Made by a program: the position numbers and the translations under genes. A DNA stretch of 7,287 nucleotides from Candidatus Bathyarchaeota archaeon (GTDB taxonomy: Archaea > Thermoproteota > Bathyarchaeia > 40CM-2-53-6 > RBG-13-38-9). Shown here piece by piece: positions 1-6,082 of the stretch (position 1 is the first letter of the stretch; each line of letters begins with the position of its first letter). The stretch covers positions 1 to 7,287 of the forward strand of contig JAPKYM010000137.1 in assembly GCA_026394315.1 (NCBI GenBank). Direction: 5' to 3'. The notes under the pieces are model-generated. The model searched no databases. It was not told where the DNA came from and saw only the letters and a list, made by a program, of their open reading frames with translations.

Positions 1-3000
1 ACCCAAAAACAACTCAAGCGCTATCTCATAGGTTTGGCTGGCTCTGGTAGTCAGCGCGAAGCCACTCTCCGACGCGTTGCAGGTATCGGTTTTGATGGGC
101 GCAGCATCTTTTTTCTCCGATATCGCGGCGACAGACCCACCGTGGCAGAGGAAAGCAGATCCAAGCTACAATTAACTCAACTTTCATTGTTGGTTGAAGA
201 GGCACCCAAAGGGAGCTTCTCTGTTGCTGGTCCTTACTCAGTTACCGAGGAGAGTATCAGCGAGTTTCTGCTACACCTACGGGCGTTGCGCCGCCGTCCC
301 TTAGTTGCCAAGGAGCTTGCCAGACAGTTCGGCCCTGTCGGAGAGATGGCTCGCAAGGTAGTCAACTCATTTTACAATCGACTAACGGAGTGTTTGACGA
401 CACCCGGGAGCCCTTTCCCAAGAGTGGAGATGCTTTACGAAGAATGGAAGCGTATCTTTGGGATAGTGTACGGCCAAGAGCTAGTCAAAGCCGAGAGTGA
501 TGCCAAGGCCCTAGCACGCCTTTATAACGTCACTGAATTTACCGACCTCAAGCCTCTTCTTTTCGCAGTCCATACCTATTATGCTCTATTCATGAAACTG
601 CTGGCAGCAGAACTCCTTTCCTTGCAACAAGGTGCGCTCCTGGCTTCCATATCGGAGGAACTCCCCGCACTGAGTGATGAACTACTGCGAAGCCGCATGG
701 AAGAACTGGAGAAGGGCACCTGGTTCGAGACCCAAGGCATCCGCAACTTTCTGGAAGGAGACTTCTTTGGATGGTACCTGTCTGTCTGGAACGCAGATAT
801 TGAACAGTCAATCCGTAGCTTGGCTCGTTCGTTGGCAGAATACGAGCCAGCCACTGCTACCCTTGCCCCAGAGGCAACCCGTGATTTACTGAAAAAGCTG
901 TACCAGGATGTAGTGCCTCAACCCCTGCGCCATGACCTGGGTGAGTATTACACACCAGACTGGCTAGCAGAACTGCTACTGAATGAAGTGGGATATGCAG
1001 GTAACCCTGACTGTCGCCTACTAGACCCTGCCTGCGGCTCGGGGACATTTCTGGTGTTGGTTATTCGCCGCATCTTAGATTATGTGCAAGATTCATTGAC
1101 CTGGCGTGACCGTGGCGAGCGGGAACTTGTATCCCAAATCTTAGAGAACGTCGTGGGTTTTGACCTGAATCCACTTGCTGTTATCACCGCCCGCACTAAT
1201 TATCTCCTGGCTTTAGGCCCTCTGGCTCGCCATTTGGCGGGAAAGGATATCCCCGTTTACCTTTGTGACTCTATCCTAACGCCGCAAACCCAGTGGCATT
1301 TGCCGCGCCCCATTGAGCACCAGCAAGATATTCCTGTGCCCTCGACTCAGAGGGAGTTCTGGATTCCAAAGGAACTGGTAGACAAAGGTCGGGTGAATAC
1401 GCTCTGTCGGCTCTTAGAACAATGTGTTGATAACAATTACCGGGTAGAAGAATTCATAGCGTTGGGGAAACGGGAGTTGCAGTGGGAAAACTCGCTCACT
1501 GAACCTTCGCTGGTGACACTTTACGAAAAGGTGCTTCAGCTCAAAGCAGAGAAACATAATGGACTGTGGGCTCGCATTATCAAGAATGCCTTCGCACCTG
1601 TCTTTCGTTCTGCCACTCTCTTTGACTATGTAATAGGCAATCCTCCGTGGGTTAACTGGGAAAGCCTGGCTACTGAGTACCGAAATGCTACCAAGGAACT
1701 ATGGCAGAAATACGATCTGTTTTCACTCAAAGGTCATGCTGCTCGTCTCGGAGGAGGCAAGAAAGACATATCAATGCTGATGCTGTACAGTGCAGCTGAC
1801 AGCTACCTCTCAAACAACGGTACCCTGGGGTTTGTTATCACACAGACGGTTTTTAAAACGAAAGGTGCTGGTGATGGGTTTCGTCGATTCCAATTAGGCA
1901 AGCAAGGTATGCATCTAAAAGTAGTCTCGGTTCAGGACTTAGTGCGACTCCAGCCGTTTGAGGGCGCCACCAATCGCACTGCAACGTTGATTCTTAAAAA
2001 GGGGTCACCTACTCAGTATCCTGTTCCGTACACCGTTTGGCAGAAAAGAGAGCGGGGCAGAATAGCTACGGATTCAACGGTCTCAGAGGTTGAGAGGTCA
2101 AGTGAGAAGATTTATCTATCAGCCCAACCAATCGAGGGGAGAAAACGTACTTCTCCTTGGCTTACTGTTACCCCAGCTGCGGCTGTTGGGCTACAGAAGG
2201 TGGTTGGCTCCTCTGCATACAAAGCGCATTCGGGCGCATGTACTTGGTTGAACGCAGTATACTGGCTAAAGATACTGGAAGCACTTCCAGACGGTAGATT
2301 GAGAATCGCAAACTTGTGGGACATCGGCAGAGCAAAGGCCAAATCCGTCACAGCGGTTGTTGAGCCAGACTTAGTATATCCGCTCTTGAGGGGTAGGGAT
2401 GTAGCTAGATGGCGGGCAGGCCCTTCAGCACATGTACTACTTACGCAAGACCCTGATACGAGGACAGGCATGGACGAAACATTCGTTAAGACCAATTTGC
2501 CGGATACTTATAGGTATTTGTCCGGATTCCATGATGAATTACTAGCCAGAAGCGGGTACAGGAAATTTTTCCGAGAAACCCATGCCCCATTCTATACGAT
2601 ATATAACATTGGCCCATATACAATGGAACCGTACAAAGTGGGGTGGGCACGGGAAGATGTAACTCTGAGGTGTAGTGTATTTAGTCACGTGCCATTTGGC
2701 TCATCAACAAAGGTGGTTATACCTGACCAGACCGTACAGTTCATCTCTTTCAGAGAAAAACTTGAAGCACACTACGTTTGTGCAGTTCTCAATTCAGCAC
2801 CTGCTGTCCTCTTGCCGTTAGGATATACGACCGATATAACCACACACATAGTTACCGTAATGAACATTCCGCAATTTGACCCCGCTAACCCAATTCACAT
2901 TGATATGTCTGTACTTTCACAGAAAGCTCACCGGCTTGCATCGCGAGGCAAGGAAGAAGGACTGCAGAGGTTGGATGAACAACTAAACCAGAAAGCCAAG

Positions 3001-3114
3001 GCACTCTGGAGCCTAAGCAACACTGAACTGGGTGAAATACAGTCTTGCTTGAAAATGCTTAGTACCTTCTCAGTCCCAACAGAACCTGCTGAGGTATCAG
3101 AAGCCTCTTCGTGA
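1..3114 (+). CDS. Adenine-specific DNA methyltransferase, Eco57I / type IIG restriction-modification type (5' partial)
   Basis: The product is predicted to methylate the N6 of adenine in a specific DNA site, and probably also cleaves DNA. The frame is open to the first base, so the 5' end is missing; a TTG at 34 is the first possible start inside the window, has no ribosome site, and is probably internal. Counting from that TTG (1,026 residues), motif X is Y305-Y306-T307-P308, the AdoMet-binding motif I is D331-P-A-C-G-S-G337, an acidic motif is G375-F-D377-L-N-P, and the catalytic motif IV is N536-P-P-W539. About 160 residues separate the acidic motif from NPPW, as in large fused R-M enzymes. 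The C-terminal third, with the L785-R-G-R-D-V790 stretch, resembles a target-recognition domain. The first residues (QLKRYL..., then a FDG turn) resemble the end of a PD-(D/E)xK-type nuclease domain, whose catalytic residues would lie outside the window. PglX-like methylases are an alternative. The methylase call is sure; the restriction activity is inferred. Confidence 0.9.
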   Translation, partial: TQKQLKRYLIGLAGSGSQREATLRRVAGIGFDGRSIFFLRYRGDRPTVAEESRSKLQLTQLSLLVEEAPKGSFSVAGPYSVTEESISEFLLHLRALRRRPLVAKELARQFGPVGEMARKVVNSFYNRLTECLTTPGSPFPRVEMLYEEWKRIFGIVYGQELVKAESDAKALARLYNVTEFTDLKPLLFAVHTYYALFMKLLAAELLSLQQGALLASISEELPALSDELLRSRMEELEKGTWFETQGIRNFLEGDFFGWYLSVWNADIEQSIRSLARSLAEYEPATATLAPEATRDLLKKLYQDVVPQPLRHDLGEYYTPDWLAELLLNEVGYAGNPDCRLLDPACGSGTFLVLVIRRILDYVQDSLTWRDRGERELVSQILENVVGFDLNPLAVITARTNYLLALGPLARHLAGKDIPVYLCDSILTPQTQWHLPRPIEHQQDIPVPSTQREFWIPKELVDKGRVNTLCRLLEQCVDNNYRVEEFIALGKRELQWENSLTEPSLVTLYEKVLQLKAEKHNGLWARIIKNAFAPVFRSATLFDYVIGNPPWVNWESLATEYRNATKELWQKYDLFSLKGHAARLGGGKKDISMLMLYSAADSYLSNNGTLGFVITQTVFKTKGAGDGFRRFQLGKQGMHLKVVSVQDLVRLQPFEGATNRTATLILKKGSPTQYPVPYTVWQKRERGRIATDSTVSEVERSSEKIYLSAQPIEGRKRTSPWLTVTPAAAVGLQKVVGSSAYKAHSGACTWLNAVYWLKILEALPDGRLRIANLWDIGRAKAKSVTAVVEPDLVYPLLRGRDVARWRAGPSAHVLLTQDPDTRTGMDETFVKTNLPDTYRYLSGFHDELLARSGYRKFFRETHAPFYTIYNIGPYTMEPYKVGWAREDVTLRCSVFSHVPFGSSTKVVIPDQTVQFISFREKLEAHYVCAVLNSAPAVLLPLGYTTDITTHIVTVMNIPQFDPANPIHIDMSVLSQKAHRLASRGKEEGLQRLDEQLNQKAKALWSLSNTELGEIQSCLKMLSTFSVPTEPAEVSEASS

Positions 3115-3242
3115 TGACCCCGTCACCCCTCCCACACAATACGTCAAATTGTTTAATCTTGAGTCGAGACCGGGACGCAAGTGACTCTTAGCCTTCAAAT
3201 CGCCCCATGTATCACTAAGAGGGATAAACTTAGGAATCCGCA
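3115..3242. other. Convergent intergenic region with competing inverted repeats
   Basis: This 128-bp gap lies between two genes that point at each other, so both transcripts should end here. A perfect 7-bp inverted repeat, CTCTTAG (3185-3191) and CTAAGAG (3215-3221), encloses 23 bases. Part of the right arm can also pair with a CTTAG at about 3228-3232, so two alternative hairpins are possible. Neither is GC-rich and neither is followed by a clear run of T on either strand. I therefore call it a possible bidirectional terminator only weakly. Confidence 0.25.
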
Positions 3243-3770
3243 TTATGCTCGATTAGGTAACACTACTGCAATACCTATGTCGCTCAATATGCCTTCAACT
3301 GCAAAGAAGTGATGTTCGTGAGTGATCAATTTTTTGGAGTGAGTGGCTGTAGCTACAACAACAAACTTGTAGTCTTCATTGTTTCTGGTAAAACCTCTTC
3401 CCTCTAATTTAACTCTCGTTCCGCGATTGATGTCTGTATATGGCACAATAAACGTCTTCCCCATCGAAGCCATCTGTCGTACGAAATGGTGTCCGTATGT
3501 CTGTGGGTTTAGTTTCTCTCGATACTGGGTCTCAATCTTGTTTCTGTTGTCCAAGGCGAGACGGTATTTATCATTGGAGATCATTCTTGTCATCAGATCA
3601 AAACTCATGCTGCGATATGCCTTGCAAGTACTCTCATCGCTGGTGCCAGAACCAGACATCAGCACGCATATATCTAAGGTCAAATCTTCTATTTGTGTTG
3701 AAGACTCAGTCGAGTTATTCCTTGTTTTCTGCTTGCGCAATTGCGAGTGCCTCTCTATAGCCTTCCTCAA
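3243..3770 (-). CDS. Putative PIN-like nuclease paired with the upstream AAA ATPase
   Basis: This 175-residue protein is read here as a small PIN-like RNase/nuclease. The core starts with a hydrophobic strand carrying an acid (L32-D33-I-C-V-L), then L73-D74 before a K-I-E80-x-x-Y segment typical of PIN helices. It ends with N-E132-D133-Y-K-F-V-V-V-A and L-I-T150-H-E152-H-H-F, which match the PIN pattern 'D..f...A....  vT.D..f' except that the last acid would be Glu in a His-rich setting. The start is uncertain. The TTG at 3770 has an AAAGG five bases upstream but lies 56 bp inside the ATPase gene, so residues 1-18 are also forced by the other frame. TTG codons at 3740 and 3683 are alternatives, and the latter begins right at the first core strand. 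Overlap or close spacing implies translational coupling and a shared job with the ATPase. The family call rests on pattern reading alone. Confidence 0.6.
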   Translation of the reverse strand: MRKAIERHSQLRKQKTRNNSTESSTQIEDLTLDICVLMSGSGTSDESTCKAYRSMSFDLMTRMISNDKYRLALDNRNKIETQYREKLNPQTYGHHFVRQMASMGKTFIVPYTDINRGTRVKLEGRGFTRNNEDYKFVVVATATHSKKLITHEHHFFAVEGILSDIGIAVVLPNRA

Positions 3771-5046
3771 AAAAACCTTTAGGCCACTCCTTAAAATTGC
3801 CGTCAGATTTGAGATTGAGCTGTTTTATGCGGGTTTGCCCACCTATTTTCTCAACGGCAAAAACCCTTACCTTCTCTGGTTTAATACGACCTTCAGCGAT
3901 TCGTCTTCTTAAACGAAGGATGAAATGCTCACTGTGAGTCTCAATAATGAACTGTCTATGATGTTTCGCATTCTCAACAAATAGATCGGCTAAGTCTGCT
4001 TGTGCAGAAGGATGAAGATGAATCTCGGGCTGTTCCACAAGGAGACAACTTGACTCAGGCATTAGGACCGTGTGTACTATGACGGGTACGAGTTGAGATA
4101 TACCACAACCCGTAGAAGCTAGGTTTATATCACGTGCGCCTCGTCTATCGTCTGCGAGGAGTGTTTTAATTGTTCCAGATTTGTCGACATTAGTCATGTG
4201 AACATTTTTTAGTAGCTTAAATCTAGTATTAAGCCAATAGTTCAGCTCGTTCATCAAGGTTTTATTTCTCAGACTCTTCATCTTTGAATCAGATAGCACT
4301 CGCATAAGGTTTTGTCCAGAGGGGCTAAGTTCAGAATACGGCATCGTTCCCATTATGCCGTAACGCGGAATGCGCTCTCTTATCGGGGCTATGTATCTAA
4401 TACCTTGAAGTGTGGATGTCAAACCGAGCATAACTCTTCTCGATAAATAGTGCCACTCTATCGTCTCTTCCTCAACACTTCTTGGCTTGGGCAAGCTAGC
4501 TCGATCGAAAAGCAAGATTGGGAAGAATCCTGAAAAAGTAACGTGCATGGACTTGAGTGTCTTCCGTGGGCGTCCGGCAATTTTCCATTTGCCGACCTCG
4601 ACTCTACGTACAGACAGTAGGTTTTTCCCAAACAAGTCTTTGCTGGTGAACGACTGTACCTCAATCCTATTTGTTGTCTGATCATACGCGAATTCGATGT
4701 GGCAACTAGAACAGCCGACCGGTTTCTCAAGAAGTCTAAAGTGAAATCCTCGACCTGATTCCTGTGCAGTCGCTCTGTCCAAAGTAAAATCAATACTGAG
4801 GTTACGCTCCACAACACCACCCCGTATTAAATCCAAATAGCTTCCAAGATCCAGCTCTGGCGTACTCGTCACTATTGCTAATCCAGGATTCTTTTCGTCT
4901 ACACTCATTCTGAGCAACATTAGTGCGTATAGAATGGAAGACTTGCCAGAATTGTTCGGACCAACAAGCACGTTCACGTCAGAGAGATCCAAATCTCCTG
5001 AATCTCTTATTGACCGAAAGTTTCTAATCCTCAGGGATTGCAACAT
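3715..5046 (-). CDS. AAA/OLD-like ATPase with C-terminal DUF3696 domain
   Basis: This 443-residue cytoplasmic ATPase belongs to the ABC/SMC-like AAA group that includes OLD and RecF-type proteins. The N-terminus (L-R-I-R-N-F-R-S-I) leads into Walker A G29-P-N-N-S-G-K35-S-S. A family-typical Y218-I-A-P-I-R-E motif follows. The signature-like S311-T-G-C-G-I-S-Q318 precedes Walker B L335-L-V-E-Q-P-E341-I-H-L-H-P and the switch region I-E369-T-H371-S. The tail (about 390-432) ends in the W421-P-x-G-F-F block that marks DUF3696. All ATPase motifs are intact and the length is normal for the family. The ATG at 5046 has GAGGTGA three bases upstream and a strong promoter behind it. It is the first gene of an operon with the PIN-like protein. 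In known ATPase-effector defence systems, the ATPase senses a trigger and controls the nuclease; that role here is inferred. A CxxC at 112-115 is unexplained. Confidence 0.93.
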   Translation of the reverse strand: MLQSLRIRNFRSIRDSGDLDLSDVNVLVGPNNSGKSSILYALMLLRMSVDEKNPGLAIVTSTPELDLGSYLDLIRGGVVERNLSIDFTLDRATAQESGRGFHFRLLEKPVGCSSCHIEFAYDQTTNRIEVQSFTSKDLFGKNLLSVRRVEVGKWKIAGRPRKTLKSMHVTFSGFFPILLFDRASLPKPRSVEEETIEWHYLSRRVMLGLTSTLQGIRYIAPIRERIPRYGIMGTMPYSELSPSGQNLMRVLSDSKMKSLRNKTLMNELNYWLNTRFKLLKNVHMTNVDKSGTIKTLLADDRRGARDINLASTGCGISQLVPVIVHTVLMPESSCLLVEQPEIHLHPSAQADLADLFVENAKHHRQFIIETHSEHFILRLRRRIAEGRIKPEKVRVFAVEKIGGQTRIKQLNLKSDGNFKEWPKGFFEEGYREALAIAQAENKE

Positions 5047-5049
5047 GAC

Positions 5050-5057
5050 TCACCTCT
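5050..5057 (-). promoter_or_regulatory. Ribosome binding site of the ATPase gene
   Basis: Read on the minus strand, AGAGGTGA lies three bases before the ATG at 5046. Its last seven bases match the anti-Shine-Dalgarno sequence, which supports this start. Confidence 0.75.
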
Positions 5058-5069
5058 TTATCATATTAT

Positions 5070-5097
5070 CGCCTACGATTATGACTCTAGGTAGGCG
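5070..5097. promoter_or_regulatory. Inverted repeat spanning the -10 region (candidate operator)
   Basis: The perfect 7-bp arms CGCCTAC (5070-5076) and GTAGGCG (5091-5097) enclose 14 bases that contain the -10 box of the ATPase promoter. One arm sits in the -35/-10 spacer and the other at the expected transcription start. A dimeric repressor bound here would block RNA polymerase. Because transcription starts at or within the downstream arm, an RNA hairpin is unlikely. The regulator is unknown. Confidence 0.45.
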
Positions 5098-5106
5098 AAT
5101 AGTCAA
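5078..5106 (-). promoter_or_regulatory. Sigma70-type promoter of the ATPase-PIN operon
   Basis: On the minus strand, a -35 box TTGACT (5101-5106) and a -10 box CATAAT (5078-5083) are separated by exactly 17 bases. Each box differs from consensus by one base. Transcription would start near 5071, giving a leader of about 25 bases before the ATPase ATG. Confidence 0.65.
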
Positions 5107-5115
5107 CATATCGAT

Positions 5116-5152
5116 GTCACAACAGCTTGTGTTGTTACCTCTGACGTAACAA
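5116..5152. promoter_or_regulatory. Cluster of inverted repeats upstream of the ATPase -35 box
   Basis: Three related boxes lie next to each other: GTCACAACA (5116-5124), TGTTGTTAC (5130-5138) and GTAACAA (5146-5152). The first two form an 8-of-9 inverted repeat around 5 bases. The second and third form a perfect 7-bp inverted repeat (TTGTTAC / GTAACAA) around 7 bases. They are centred roughly 55 and 70 bases upstream of the predicted transcription start, a usual place for an activator or an auxiliary repressor site. Confidence 0.4.
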
Positions 5153-5207
5153 AAAGCCAGATTGTGTCTTTGAGGTTTGCCTGTATGTTTCACTTATTTT
5201 GTATTTG

Positions 5208-5317
5208 AGCCTCCGCTTGACCTCTGCTTAGCCTCTGCTCAGCCTCCGCTTAGCCTCTGCTCAGCCTCTGCTTAGCCTCCGCTCAGCCTCCGCTTGGCCT
5301 CCACTTAGCCTCCGCTT
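5208..5317. repeat. Ten tandem copies of an 11-bp repeat, AGCCTCYGCTY
   Basis: Ten head-to-tail units of exactly 11 bp fit without indels. Most variation is C/T at positions 7 and 11. Unit 2 (GACCTCTGCTT) and unit 9 (GGCCTCCACTT) diverge most. The period is not a multiple of three and there are no spacers, so this is neither a coding repeat nor a CRISPR array. It lies about 100 bp upstream of the ATPase promoter's -35 box. Confidence 0.9.
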
Positions 5318-5480
5318 TGTTATCCACTTAGTTTCCAGCTGTTTCCACTGGGTTCTGCTCTAGTGCTCCAGAGTGGTTCACTTCAGTGTTCCACTTTGGT
5401 CCACCTTGGTCCGCTTTGGTTTCCACTTCAGTGCTCCACTAGTATCCAGTTTAGTATCCACTCGAGTTGGTTCTAGGTTT
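5318..5480. repeat. Degenerate continuation of the tandem array (10-13-bp units around TCCACTT)
   Basis: The regular array passes into irregular units of about 10-13 bp with a loose consensus AGTnTCCACTT, for example AGTGTTCCACTT, TGGTCCGCTT, AGTGCTCCACT and AGTATCCACTCG. The core TCCRCTT is shared with the 11-bp unit (CTCCGCTT). It appears to be an older, decayed part of the same array, with slippage and point changes. I see no gene in it. Confidence 0.6.
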
Positions 5481-5501
5481 TGGTTCTGATTCTGGGTTTC
5501 A

Positions 5502-5640
5502 AGCTCCGCGATCTTCGCTCCTCGCTCCTCGGTCTCTGCTCTTCGCCCTCTACTCTCCGCTCTCTGCTCTTCGGTTTTCGCTCCGTACTCTTACTCCCCA
5601 CTCTCCACTCTCTGCTTCTACGCTCCTCGCTCTCCGCTCC
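5502..5640. repeat. Heptanucleotide tandem repeat tract, consensus YRCTCYY
   Basis: About twenty consecutive units of 7 bp can be laid out, including CGCTCCT, TGCTCTT, CGCTCTC, TACTCTC, CACTCTC and CGCTCCG. There is one 6-bp and one 8-bp unit around 5592-5623. The + strand is strongly pyrimidine-rich; in 5521-5580 I count 49 of 60 pyrimidines. Such heptamer tracts resemble in style the short tandemly repeated repetitive (STRR) sequences of cyanobacteria, although the unit differs. Several frames stay open through it only because of the low complexity. Confidence 0.8.
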
Positions 5641-5649
5641 ATTGTGCCT

Positions 5650-5693
5650 GCTCTTTCATGCAAAAGAGCGACAGAGCGAAGAGTGGGGAGAGG
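5650..5693. repeat. Hairpin and inverted heptamers closing the repeat block
   Basis: GCTCTTT (5650-5656) and AAAGAGC (5663-5669) form a perfect 7-bp stem with a six-base loop CATGCA. To its right, 5665-5693 is purine-rich and consists of about four 7-8-bp units (such as GAAGAGT, GGGGAGA) that are the reverse complement of the heptamers on the left. The tract could therefore fold back on itself into a long imperfect hairpin. Confidence 0.6.
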
Positions 5694-6082
5694 CAGCATC
5701 AGATCAACGCGAGGGACGTATCTCGCAGGCAACAATCACAAAACGATGAATTGTGCAGTGGCTTGCCTCGGTAAATGCCAAACGAGGAGCTAAACAGAAT
5801 GACTTTTTGTTCAGTGCTAGGCGTCAACCTGCGATAATCAATAACTGCAGCATTCCGTTCATCCTTGTGGCAGCTGTTGGCGATAGATGACGACCAACCA
5901 AGGCGGATAGAGACTGCTCTGAGCAGGCCCTTTTTGCTTTTCCAATATAGTTGTCAGCTTGCCTTACTTGGACGATTCGTTACAAGAGAGGCAATTTTTG
6001 ACGAGGGATGTGACTCTTGCAGAGAGGCTATCTGGTTTTGGGCGTAGACTTCCTCCACACAAAGTCATCCAGCCACTGCCCT
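5694..6082. other. Intergenic stretch with no recognisable gene
   Basis: This region of about 390 bp lies between the repeat block and the 3' end of the 88-residue gene. Only short open frames with no credible composition or ribosome site occur. CTGCTC/GAGCAG (5914-5926), followed by a T-rich stretch, is a weak terminator-like element on the + strand, but no + gene precedes it. I see no tRNA or other RNA gene. Confidence 0.5.

Noticed and set aside
2112..2495. A 127-codon open frame on the minus strand inside the methylase
   Set aside because: It lies wholly antisense to the continuous methylase frame and shows no recognisable motif or start signal.
3379..3912. A 177-codon open frame on the + strand opposite the PIN-like and ATPase genes
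   Set aside because: It is antisense to a gene with intact ATPase motifs, has no ribosome site, and its hydrophobic, serine-rich composition is what the complementary frame would give.
5320..5328. DnaA-box-like TTATCCACT, possible replication origin
   Set aside because: It is a single near-match created by a diverged repeat unit. There is no cluster of boxes, no AT-rich unwinding region and no dnaA or rep gene.
5208..5640. CRISPR array
   Set aside because: The units are 7-13 bp and contiguous, with no unique spacers of constant length.
5467..5793. Open frames on both strands through the pyrimidine-rich tract
   Set aside because: They are Ser/Leu/Arg low-complexity translations of the heptamer repeats, have no ribosome sites, and several frames are open at once.
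5914..5940. Rho-independent terminator on the + strand (CTGCTC/GAGCAG then T-rich)
   Set aside because: The stem leaves almost no loop, the T run is interrupted, and no + strand gene lies upstream to be terminated.
3243..6082. Retron (ATPase plus nuclease plus structured non-coding RNA)
   Set aside because: There is no reverse transcriptase gene in the window and the repeat block does not resemble an msr-msd, so this reading has no support here.
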